Source: Fischerella sp. (GTDB lineage Bacteria > Cyanobacteriota > Cyanobacteriia > Cyanobacteriales > Nostocaceae). From it: a stretch of DNA of 6,498 bases. The stretch is from the NCBI GenBank assembly GCA_026419705.1, contig JANZYY010000293.1:1-6498 (forward strand). Reading direction: 5' to 3'. Positions 1 to 6,383 of this stretch are shown here, one piece after another. A program made the position numbers and the translations under genes. The notes below the pieces were generated by a model, which saw only the letters and a list, made by a program, of their open reading frames with translations, did no database searches and was not told the DNA's origin. Within the stretch, counting starts at the first letter, position 1, and each line of letters starts with the position of its first letter.

Positions 1-89
1 AGACAGGCTCTATACCGTCTGTATTTGTATCAGAGTTTTTGTGAAATCGTATAAGTCCCCTTTTTCAGGCATTTATACAGTGATTATAG

Positions 90-1124
90 TTATTTCAAGA
101 TTTTCTCTTTAAAAATACGATATTTATACATAAATCTCTTAGCTTTGCGGTTCAAAAAACTGCTTGTAGACCTTTGCAAACGTGTCAGATAACCAGGAGA
201 ATTAAAGGTCTTTGGTCTCGCTTCTGGTGAATGCAAATACCGATAGTATAGAAACACATCCCTGTAGGGAATATCAACATCTTCCCCACTACATAGACGT
301 GTAAATTGTGATGAACCGATACTCATGTAATGTAAGTATGTCAGTCGGCGACCTCGATCGTATAAAATGTTGTCTATCACATCAAATTTAGAAGACCAGT
401 GATTACCAGTTGCCCGCTCTACATCATGATAAGCAAAATTATAATAGCTAATTTCACTACGCAAAACCATGTAGTTAAATAAAGATTGATCGGGACCTCC
501 TAATGCCATGACATCCGCCTCACCAGACTTTAATTTTTCTAGTAAATCGGCTAACATCCTCTCAGTGAAAATTTGTTTTTTAGCTGCGAACCAACCAGCA
601 CAGAATATTTGAGAGGGTAGTTGTTCTTGAGTGAAAACTTTTCCCAAAAGTTCTGGTGAACCATCAAAAATATATTTCAAATCAGATCTATATTGAAAAT
701 CATTTGCTACCCAATCATAATCATCTAATTTTTGATACACATAGTCTAAAGAACCCATTAATAAGGTATCTGCGTCAAAATAAATAAATTTATCAAAGGG
801 ACCATTCAGACTACAAAGTTTTCGGTGCATAGCCAAACGATAGGTTCCTGTAACACCCCATTCTCGCCACACTCTTTCTGTTCTAGGATGAGTTTTCCAC
901 GCTTGGGTAACAAAGTTCTCCCAGTAGGCGATCGCGCTTTCATCTTCAAACAATGTAACATTCTTTCTAGAGGCAATTTCCGCACGTACCTTATCTAAAC
1001 GGCGATCGTAGGGAATTACACAAACAGGAATTTCTCTACCAGCATTGGCTTCTATGCTATTGAGTAGCGCAACCAATTGGTCATAAACGACATCATTGGC
1101 TAAAGTGTAAATGCCATTTGTCAT
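90..1124 (-). CDS. GT-A/GT8-like glycosyltransferase, tandem paralogue C
   Basis: This 344-aa protein is the longest of the three paralogues. MTNGIYTLANDVVYDQLVAL begins the nucleotide-sugar domain. FIYFDADTLL holds the DxD motif (Asp117, Asp119), FCAGWFAAKKQIF (174-186) is the middle block and PDQSLFNYMV (Asp212, Gln213) keeps the DQ.xLN-type motif that paralogue A has altered. YLHYMSIGSS (His265) keeps the His, but the following Gly and Lys-Pro of GT8 are missing. PYRDVFLYYRYLHSPEARP (286-304) is nearly the same as in paralogue A. The tail (LNRKAKRFMYKYRIFKEKILK, beginning near residue 324) is strongly basic, could bind membrane or a partner, and shares an 'S-x-L-N-R' start with A. There is no signal peptide or transmembrane helix. 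It is the last gene of the visible operon. Sugar specificity is not readable, and from memory it may belong with the same Npun_R2821/R2822-named family. Confidence 0.82.
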   Translation of the reverse strand: MTNGIYTLANDVVYDQLVALLNSIEANAGREIPVCVIPYDRRLDKVRAEIASRKNVTLFEDESAIAYWENFVTQAWKTHPRTERVWREWGVTGTYRLAMHRKLCSLNGPFDKFIYFDADTLLMGSLDYVYQKLDDYDWVANDFQYRSDLKYIFDGSPELLGKVFTQEQLPSQIFCAGWFAAKKQIFTERMLADLLEKLKSGEADVMALGGPDQSLFNYMVLRSEISYYNFAYHDVERATGNHWSSKFDVIDNILYDRGRRLTYLHYMSIGSSQFTRLCSGEDVDIPYRDVFLYYRYLHSPEARPKTFNSPGYLTRLQRSTSSFLNRKAKRFMYKYRIFKEKILK

Positions 1125-1130
1125 TGCAAA

Positions 1131-1135
1131 CCTCT
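1131..1135 (-). promoter_or_regulatory. Ribosome binding site (AGAGG) of paralogue C
   Basis: AGAGG lies 6 nt upstream of the ATG at 1124, in the 19-nt gap after the stop of paralogue B (1146-1144). It supports the 1124 start and independent ribosome entry at this last gene. Confidence 0.6.
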
Positions 1136-1143
1136 AAAGGAAA

Positions 1144-2007
1144 TTAACGGCGAAATAGTTTTTGCAATAAGGGAACTCTACCTTCGTGGAGATAACGATA
1201 GTGTTCCCACAATTTCCAATAAGGACAACCAGGTTTAATAGCTGTACCAGCCCAATGCAGATATTTCAGCCTCTGAGCGCGATCGTAGAGAACATAGTCT
1301 TTCTCTTGAAAATGGCGGGAACCAGCCCAACTACCGGCTTCTCCGCCTGAGAGTCTGACGAGGTTACAACGTTTGTCAATGTGTTTGAGAACTAAATAGT
1401 TAAGAATAGGCTGATCTGTTACTCCGCAAGAAAAGTCAAAATATTGCTTATGCGTTGCACATTCCTGCAACGTTTCTTCCATGACTTGCTCTGTAATTAT
1501 GCCTTTTTTAGAACCCCAAAAGCCACTATTGAAAACATCCTGAAGTTGTGCGTCTGTAAAAATTTGGTTTTCTTTGACAAGCGGAGAAAAAATATTCCGC
1601 AACCCCTCACTTTTGTGGTGATAATCGCAGCAGAAAAAATCAACTTCTAGTAGTTTATTTAAATTCTCAGCAATTTTTTCAAAAACAATAATATCCGTAT
1701 CTATATAAATGAATTCATCTAGCGGTCCAAACCATACTGTCAGTTTTCGCATCTTGTTTGGTAGAGATAAGAAATCTCTAGGAAAAATTTCTGCGATGCG
1801 CTTGGTGAAACTATCAACAAAGTCTAGGTCTGGAAAAATTTGTACATTGTGTAAATCGCCCAAAATATCTGCAACTCTGTGATAATCATCATTAAATGGA
1901 ATGAGAATAACGCTTACTTGTCGATCGTAGAGGCGAATGCTGTTCAGTAGTGCGATCGCATTATCTAAAACGCGATCGTTGGCAACTATATAAATTCCCC
2001 GCTGCAT
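1144..2007 (-). CDS. GT-A/GT8-like glycosyltransferase, tandem paralogue B (short, most canonical motifs)
   Basis: This 287-aa protein opens like its neighbours (MQRGIYIVANDRVLDNAIAL) and carries DxD as YIDTDII (Asp103, Asp105), NSGFWGSKKGI (160-170) and TDQPILNYLV (Asp198, Gln199). Its H-W-A-G-T-A-I-K-P (His251, Gly254, Lys258, Pro259) matches the HxxGxxKP metal/diphosphate motif of GT8 enzymes. Paralogues A and C keep the His but lose Lys-Pro. It ends soon after YRYLHE and lacks the ~30-40 residue basic tail of the other two. It is more diverged from A and C than they are from each other, so it may use a different donor or acceptor. The ATG at 2007 has a good AAGGA site and no competing start. 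It probably acts in the cytoplasm on the same glycan as its neighbours. The family call is solid; the substrate is unknown. Confidence 0.82.
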   Translation of the reverse strand: MQRGIYIVANDRVLDNAIALLNSIRLYDRQVSVILIPFNDDYHRVADILGDLHNVQIFPDLDFVDSFTKRIAEIFPRDFLSLPNKMRKLTVWFGPLDEFIYIDTDIIVFEKIAENLNKLLEVDFFCCDYHHKSEGLRNIFSPLVKENQIFTDAQLQDVFNSGFWGSKKGIITEQVMEETLQECATHKQYFDFSCGVTDQPILNYLVLKHIDKRCNLVRLSGGEAGSWAGSRHFQEKDYVLYDRAQRLKYLHWAGTAIKPGCPYWKLWEHYRYLHEGRVPLLQKLFRR

Positions 2008-2010
2008 AAT

Positions 2011-2988
2011 TTATCCTTTTGTAATTAATTTTAATTTTCGTAAAGCTCTATTTAGCAAACTAGGATTTGGAGATTGATAATTTTCTGGAGGTGTGCTAAA
2101 CACTGGACGCTTCTCAGGTTCATGCAGGTAACGATAGTAGAGAAACAAATCTCGATAGGGAAAATCTATGTTTTCTCCAGAACAGACCGCGTGCATCATT
2201 TGAGGCTGAACGCCTATGTAATGCAGGTAAGTTAGGCGGTTTCCCTTGTCATATAAAATATGGTCTCGTTCCTGAAAGTGTTTTGAAGTTGCAGAACATC
2301 CAGTTTTTTGATTTTCTGGTAATTGCAAAGCAAAGTTATAACTAGAAAGACCAGACCGCATCACCATGTAGTTCAACAGTGGTTGTTCACCAGCACCTGC
2401 GTACAAAATTTCTGCTTCACCGCTTCGCAATTGAGATAACAACCATTCTCTTTGTTCTGCGTTAAATATTCCTCGTTTTGAAGCATAAAAACCTGAGCAA
2501 AAGATTTCAGTATCAATGCGGCTTTGCTCAAAAACTTCTAGTAATTTGGGAGATTGGGTATTGTAGACTTTGCTAACATCAGTAAATTGAAAATCATAAA
2601 CTACCCAATCATAATCTTCTAGTTTTGCAAACACTGTTGCCAGTGAATTCATCACTAAAGTATCGCCATCTAAGTAAATAAATCGATCGAAAGGACCATC
2701 AAAAGCACAAAAACGGCGATGAGCACCATAAAGACGAAATTTTCTACGATTTAGACGTTCGGGTGCTGCTGCTAGCATGAACCGATCCCAGCGCTCAATT
2801 GAGTCTCGATCGTCGTAGATAAAGACATTGGATCGTTTAGCAACTTCTGCTGCTAGCCTGTCTATCTGTTCATCAAAAGGATAAATACAGACGGGTGTTT
2901 CCGGTCCTAAAATAACATCAATACTATTGAGTAAAGCAACGATTTGGTCGTAAACACAATCATTGCCTAATGTACAAATTCCATTCAT
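2011..2988 (-). CDS. GT-A/GT8-like glycosyltransferase, tandem paralogue A
   Basis: This is a predicted 325-aa cytoplasmic glycosyltransferase. The N-terminus (MNGICTLGNDCVYDQIVALL) is the first strand and helix of a GT-A nucleotide-sugar domain. FIYLDGDTLV holds the DxD metal/UDP-binding motif (Asp107, Asp109). FCSGFYASKRGIF (163-175), EQPLLNYMV (201-209) and YLHYIG (His256) match the later GT8-like blocks, but the usual Asp of DQ.xLN is Glu201. PYRDLFLYYRYLHEP (278-292) and a basic tail (NRALRKLKLITKG) follow. The ATG at 2988 aligns with the starts of both paralogues. A longer reading from a TTG at 3012 adds eight unconserved residues and overlaps the GT10 stop. About 34 of the first 60 aligned residues match paralogue C. 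From memory this resembles cyanobacterial proteins named 'Npun_R2821/Npun_R2822 family', which I cannot verify here. Donor and acceptor are unknown. Confidence 0.82.
   Translation of the reverse strand: MNGICTLGNDCVYDQIVALLNSIDVILGPETPVCIYPFDEQIDRLAAEVAKRSNVFIYDDRDSIERWDRFMLAAAPERLNRRKFRLYGAHRRFCAFDGPFDRFIYLDGDTLVMNSLATVFAKLEDYDWVVYDFQFTDVSKVYNTQSPKLLEVFEQSRIDTEIFCSGFYASKRGIFNAEQREWLLSQLRSGEAEILYAGAGEQPLLNYMVMRSGLSSYNFALQLPENQKTGCSATSKHFQERDHILYDKGNRLTYLHYIGVQPQMMHAVCSGENIDFPYRDLFLYYRYLHEPEKRPVFSTPPENYQSPNPSLLNRALRKLKLITKG
2014..2018 (-). promoter_or_regulatory. Ribosome binding site (AAGGA) of paralogue B inside the end of paralogue A
   Basis: The minus strand reads AAAAGGATAAATTATG. AAGGA lies 6 nt before the ATG at 2007 and forms part of the last codons of paralogue A (Lys-Gly-stop). 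Termination and initiation are thus 3 nt apart, consistent with translational coupling. This is the strongest start signal in the cluster. Confidence 0.7.
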
Positions 2989-2992
2989 AAAT

Positions 2993-3952
2993 TTATGCGT
3001 GTTGACCGACAAATTCTGATAACCAATTTAAAAGATTTAGTTTATGTAAAATAATTTGGCGCGCTTCTTTGATCGCATCCTTGGCTGCATACCAAGCATC
3101 AGGAGTAGCTGTTACTTCTCGGATATAAGCAATACCTTTTTCGTCCAGGCTGGGTAATCGCAAAAAACTGCCTGGAGGCAATAATTTGTCAGCCGCAGGA
3201 CCACCATAGTAAATTGGCAGACACCATGCTAAGAGAGCATCCCATAATTTTTCACTGACATACCAGTTATTGTCACTGTAGTTTTCAATTGCCAGATTGT
3301 AATAGTAAGGAGCCATTCCATACCATTTGTTGACTAATTCTCCTGATGTTGTTGCCCATGCAGGTAAATTGCGTCCGTATAAATCAAACTTAATTCCACT
3401 GGTTTGTAAGGATTGCAAAAACTCTAAACGCTGACGATGGTTAGCTGTGCGGTTAATTCCAGAAGTAATCCAACTGCAAGGAGCAACTTTTTCTGGCGAT
3501 GGCATTTCATCTAATTCCCGAAATGAGTTGCCATGATACCAAATTGCAGGCATGTAGTCGGGAGTAGGAGCAAAATCATCAGGTCCTGAGACATAGCCAC
3601 AAAATTTTTGTGCCTGTTGATAATTATATTTAGTAATGTTTAAAATCTCCTCTAAAGGAGGTTCGCGGAGTAGATAAATAATCCGTTCTTTGTTTACACC
3701 TCGCAGCAGATTTTCGATATTTACTTCTGGTGCTTGCTGTTGTTTACGAATGCAATTCCACCAATTTTTTGGTTGAGGGGGTTGGTAAAAATCAAACTGA
3801 TACATCAGCAGAAAATCTGGTTTTGGTGCAGATGCCTGCATTTGCATATTGCCCCAAATACCAAATGGATGAGGGGTTTGTTGCCACAGCCAATCGATTC
3901 TTTTTTCTAGACCTCGATAGCTGCTAATCATGCCAATAATTGCTGTGACCAT
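2993..3952 (-). CDS. Glycosyltransferase family 10 (alpha-1,3-fucosyltransferase-like)
   Basis: This 319-aa protein probably transfers a sugar, by family precedent fucose from GDP-fucose, onto an oligosaccharide in the cytoplasm. The C-terminal half carries the GT10 donor-binding block: FDLYGRN (189-195), then YYYNLAIENYSDNNWYVSEK (216-235) followed by LWDALLAWCLPIYYGGP. This parallels the FNLCFEN...YVTEK...PIYWGSP block of bacterial FucTs, including the conserved Glu223-Asn224 and Glu234-Lys235. GSFLRLPSLDE and a Tyr-Ile helix follow, as in the Helicobacter enzymes. The N-terminal half is the more variable acceptor domain, with an REPP motif (96-99). There is no signal peptide or membrane segment. 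The ATG at 3952 is 4 nt past the exporter stop, and the only ribosome-site candidate is a weak AAGAAA, so translation may depend on coupling. The fold and family are well supported. The sugar specificity is not, because cyanobacterial GT10 proteins are little characterised. Confidence 0.85.
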   Translation of the reverse strand: MVTAIIGMISSYRGLEKRIDWLWQQTPHPFGIWGNMQMQASAPKPDFLLMYQFDFYQPPQPKNWWNCIRKQQQAPEVNIENLLRGVNKERIIYLLREPPLEEILNITKYNYQQAQKFCGYVSGPDDFAPTPDYMPAIWYHGNSFRELDEMPSPEKVAPCSWITSGINRTANHRQRLEFLQSLQTSGIKFDLYGRNLPAWATTSGELVNKWYGMAPYYYNLAIENYSDNNWYVSEKLWDALLAWCLPIYYGGPAADKLLPPGSFLRLPSLDEKGIAYIREVTATPDAWYAAKDAIKEARQIILHKLNLLNWLSEFVGQHA

Positions 3953-3956
3953 TTTC

Positions 3957-6233
3957 TTAAACTGAATAATTTGAATTAACTAAAAACTTGACTTTTTCTT
4001 CAAATACCTCTACCGTATCTAAAAGATAAATTGCAGAATAATAGGCTTGCTTGATTAATTCATTTTGTTCCTGAGGATTGTCTATGAAATTATCGGCGAG
4101 AGAACGGAGAGAACTTAACATCGAATTCAGGCGTGTTTGCAACTGCTCGGCAATTTGTTGAAAAGTTACTTTTTCATTGATGAGATTGCCATTAGAGTTA
4201 GTAAATGAAGTTAATGAAAAGCGCTGTTGCAGTTTGACAAAATCTTCCAAAACATCAATAATGTTGAAGATTTTAAATGCTGATTTGTAGGATTCTTCTA
4301 TAAGTTCCTGCCGTTCTTGAGAATTGTCTACCATATCATCAAGTACCAAGCCCAGGAAACCAATCATAGAGTTCAATCGGGTGCGAAGTTCGTGCGAAAT
4401 GCGAATTAAGCTTTGATGGTGAGTAGAAGTTTCGGCGCGATCGCTAAATTGCAGCGCATACAAACGGGTGTAAAAACCGCCTTTTCGTAAAAGTTCTTCA
4501 TGGGTTCCTATTTCTACCACACGCCCTTGCTCTAATACAGCAATTTGATCGGCTTTTTGGACTGTAGACAGACGGTGCGCAATTACTAAAGTTGTGCGAT
4601 CGCGACTGAGATCGTCTATTGCAGCTTGTACCAAACGTTCAGAAACAGTATCTAAAGCACTAGTGGCTTCATCAAGGATCAGTATTTCCGGATCTTGTAG
4701 CAATGCACGAGCGATCGCCAATCTTTGTCTTTGTCCTCCAGATAACATGACACCGCGATCGCCAATCAAGGTATCGAAGCCTTGTGGTAATTTGCTGATA
4801 AACTCATAAGCATTCCCTCGCTTTGCCGCTGCAATAATTTCCTCTTCACTAGCGTCAGGTTTGCTATAAGCAATATTATTCCGCACTGAATCATTGAAGA
4901 GAAAAGTGTCTTGACTGACAATTCCCATCGCTTTTCGCAGCGATTTTAAATCGAATTCACGCAGATCTTTGCCATCGATGGTAATGCAACCGGAGATCGG
5001 ATCGTAAAACCGTGGTAATAAGTCTGCCAATGTAGATTTACCTGCACCAGAACCACCAACTAAAGCTAAAGTAGTACCGCGTGGCAAGTAAACATTCACA
5101 TCTTTTAGCACCAATTTATCACTACTAGGATAGGCAAAGGATATATTATTAAAATGTACTCCCTTTTCTAACTTAGTATAGGAAAGCTTGCCTTGATTCA
5201 TGAACGGCTTATTATCACGCCGTAAAAATTCAGCTACAATATCTATACTGGCTGCAGTATTCGCAAAACTACTACGAAGAGAATTGAGCTGGGAAATAAA
5301 TGGCAGTAGTCGCAGTAATATTAATAAATATGTCAGGATAACAGCTGATAAAGAAGCTATTTGGTCAGCGAAAAATGTCCGCGCAAAAAAAACAATCAAT
5401 ATTAAAGCTGTGATACCAGCTACTTCACTGGTAGGACCAATCGCTTCAGAATGAACCTGAGATTGAAAATCTGCTTTTTCTCGGTCAATAATTAGCTTTT
5501 TAATTTTTTGATATTCTCTGTCTTCATTGCCAGTTGCTTTCACTAAGCGAATTCCACTCAGTGTTTCTAGCACAGAAACAGAGTATGATGTGGAAATATC
5601 TGATAATTGCTTGCCAAAACTTCTAGCTTTGGCAATGGCATATTGATTTATTAAAGTTACCAAAGACAGCAGCATTGTCGTTACAATTGTTAGCTGCCAA
5701 GAAATTGATAACAACAAGCCAACAAAAACTAAAATAGTAATTACCAGAATTACTAATTTGACCGCACTACCAATGGCGCTAGCAGCACGAGCGGTTTCGC
5801 CACCAAGACGATTAATTAAATCGCCAACTTTCATTTTGGCGTAGTAATCCAAGTCAATTTCTAATAATAACTTTATGCCGGCTTCCCGGATATCAGAAGT
5901 AAGCCTACGCGTTAAAACACTTGATGTCAACGTGCTAGAGTAGCTCGCTAAATTTTTGCATAAAATTACAAATATAATTGCTCCTGACATTACCCAAAGG
6001 CGATAATTATCTGGCAGATTATCAAACGGAAACAAAATCACTTTCAGAATTGGAGGAGCATCAGTTAAATCTACCTGTTGTCCGACAATTTTTAAAATGA
6101 CTGGTACTATGAGAGCCGTACCCACCCCATTAAATAATGCTCCAGAAAAGCCCAGTACGATTGTCAGGATAATCCAGCCTGGATAGGGTTTAGCAAATCT
6201 TAGTAGTAGTGGTATGAATTTATTGGTAAACAT
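3957..6233 (-). CDS. ABC exporter half-transporter (MsbA/HepA type) with two C-terminal HisKA/DHp-like repeats
   Basis: This 758-aa protein is a fused permease-ATPase that probably works as a homodimer in the inner membrane and exports or flips a lipid or glycan. About six hydrophobic segments span residues ~20-315. The nucleotide-binding domain (~355-594) is complete: Walker A GGSGAGKST (393-401), Q-loop Gln441, signature LSGGQ (497-501), Walker B ILILDE (Asp521, Glu522) and H-loop His553. Ordinary type IV exporters (about 580-610 aa) stop there. This one adds ~160 residues containing two histidine-kinase DHp-like hairpins (611-668 and 693-750) and no HATPase_c domain. The ATG at 6233 is chosen over an in-frame TTG at 6251 because neither has a Shine-Dalgarno sequence and residues 1-20 (MFTNKFIPLLLRFAKPYPGW) are a normal exporter N-terminus. 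The stop is 4 nt from the GT10 gene, so it probably leads that operon. The exporter call is firm. The cargo is inferred from the neighbouring glycosyltransferases. Confidence 0.93.
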   Translation of the reverse strand: MFTNKFIPLLLRFAKPYPGWIILTIVLGFSGALFNGVGTALIVPVILKIVGQQVDLTDAPPILKVILFPFDNLPDNYRLWVMSGAIIFVILCKNLASYSSTLTSSVLTRRLTSDIREAGIKLLLEIDLDYYAKMKVGDLINRLGGETARAASAIGSAVKLVILVITILVFVGLLLSISWQLTIVTTMLLSLVTLINQYAIAKARSFGKQLSDISTSYSVSVLETLSGIRLVKATGNEDREYQKIKKLIIDREKADFQSQVHSEAIGPTSEVAGITALILIVFFARTFFADQIASLSAVILTYLLILLRLLPFISQLNSLRSSFANTAASIDIVAEFLRRDNKPFMNQGKLSYTKLEKGVHFNNISFAYPSSDKLVLKDVNVYLPRGTTLALVGGSGAGKSTLADLLPRFYDPISGCITIDGKDLREFDLKSLRKAMGIVSQDTFLFNDSVRNNIAYSKPDASEEEIIAAAKRGNAYEFISKLPQGFDTLIGDRGVMLSGGQRQRLAIARALLQDPEILILDEATSALDTVSERLVQAAIDDLSRDRTTLVIAHRLSTVQKADQIAVLEQGRVVEIGTHEELLRKGGFYTRLYALQFSDRAETSTHHQSLIRISHELRTRLNSMIGFLGLVLDDMVDNSQERQELIEESYKSAFKIFNIIDVLEDFVKLQQRFSLTSFTNSNGNLINEKVTFQQIAEQLQTRLNSMLSSLRSLADNFIDNPQEQNELIKQAYYSAIYLLDTVEVFEEKVKFLVNSNYSV
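3984..4157 (-). other. HisKA/DHp-like repeat 2 within the ABC exporter (degenerate, His replaced by Glu)
   Basis: This segment encodes residues 693-750 and aligns without gaps to repeat 1, with 24 of 58 identities by my hand count. QIAEQLQTRLNSM matches RISHELRTRLNSM with the phosphoacceptor His replaced by Glu696 (codon GAG at 4148-4146). The shared blocks are TRLNSM, DN.QE..ELI, Y.SA and the end V.E..VK. Both copies carry Arg where HisKA usually has Pro, which suggests duplication after that change. The protein ends eight residues later. It cannot accept a phosphoryl group at the usual position, so a structural or pairing role is more likely. Confidence 0.7.
4230..4403 (-). other. HisKA/DHp-like repeat 1 within the ABC exporter (H-box His present)
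   Basis: This segment encodes residues 611-668 of the exporter. It contains RISHELRTRLNSM, a near-canonical H-box with His614 (codon CAC at 4394-4392), Glu615 at +1 and Thr618 at +4, followed by a long helix with DNSQERQEL and SYKSA, as in cyanobacterial sensor kinases. The usual Pro at +5 is Arg619. A complete histidine kinase would continue into a HATPase_c domain with N and G boxes, but here a 24-residue Ser/Asn-rich linker leads to a second copy. The similarity to DHp domains is recognised from the motif and was not computed. Confidence 0.75.
4437..4762. repeat. Four HIP1 octamers (GCGATCGC) in the ATPase-coding region
   Basis: Exact copies start at 4437, 4596, 4711 and 4755. Two more lie at 928 and 1952. 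HIP1 is the over-represented palindrome of many cyanobacterial genomes, and six copies in 6.5 kb against about 0.1 expected for random DNA support a cyanobacterial source. The copies sit inside coding sequence without disturbing it. Confidence 0.85.
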
Positions 6234-6288
6234 TGATAATTTAGCTCGCAATTGTACTTAGTGACAGCATAGTTAGTTAATTAGTGAG

Positions 6289-6294
6289 TTTATA
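6289..6294 (-). promoter_or_regulatory. Candidate -10 box (TATAAA) for the exporter/glycosyltransferase operon
   Basis: The minus strand reads TATAAA about 55 nt upstream of the preferred ATG of the ABC exporter. At 17-nt spacing the -35 hexamer is ATACAC (6317-6312), a poor match to TTGACA, so it would probably need an activator if it is real. The surrounding DNA is AT-rich, which makes a chance TATAAA likely. It is proposed because this is the only gap large enough for an operon promoter. Confidence 0.2.
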
Positions 6295-6312
6295 AATAAA
6301 TCATCTTCTGAG

Positions 6313-6331
6313 TGTATTCAGTGAAAATACA
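6313..6331. promoter_or_regulatory. Inverted repeat TGTATT-N7-AATACA, possible operator
   Basis: Perfect 6-bp arms (6313-6318 and 6326-6331) flank a 7-nt spacer in the only sizeable gap of the window, between the upstream glycosyltransferase fragment and the ABC exporter. The stem is AT-rich and has no following T-tract, so a factor-independent terminator is unlikely. It lies where a -35 box would sit for the TATAAA at 6289-6294, so a regulator-binding site is possible. No known consensus is matched (it is not GTA-N8-TAC), and such a repeat could occur by chance. Confidence 0.25.
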
Positions 6332-6383
6332 GATACAAACTGAAACCTAATTAACCCAAATTTACAATCGCGCACCCTGAAAG

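Noticed and set aside
1..20. Imperfect hairpin (6-bp stem with one bulge, 7-nt loop) downstream of the last gene, a possible terminator
   Set aside because: The stem is short and bulged, and any T-tract would lie beyond the window edge, so it cannot be supported as a terminator.
10..72. Short minus-strand reading frame starting ATG at 72 (MPEKGDLYDF...), 20 codons
   Set aside because: It is very short, has no ribosome site, ends at a TAG within the window and resembles nothing I recognise.
3647..3660. Perfect small hairpin CTCCT-CTAA-AGGAG
   Set aside because: It lies inside the GT10 coding sequence and is explained by the codons for Pro-Pro-Leu-Glu-Glu. There is no T-tract.
3957..4440. Idea that the DHp-like tail is a separate histidine-kinase gene or a frameshifted fusion
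   Set aside because: The reading frame is continuous from the ATPase through both repeats to a single stop. No in-frame start with a ribosome site and no kinase catalytic domain is present nearby.
4594..4809. Plus-strand open frame of 71 codons opposite the ABC ATPase
   Set aside because: It is antisense to the signature/Walker B region, which is strongly conserved in the other frame. The same applies to the plus-strand frames at 1444-1650, 3730-3927 and 5200-5454.
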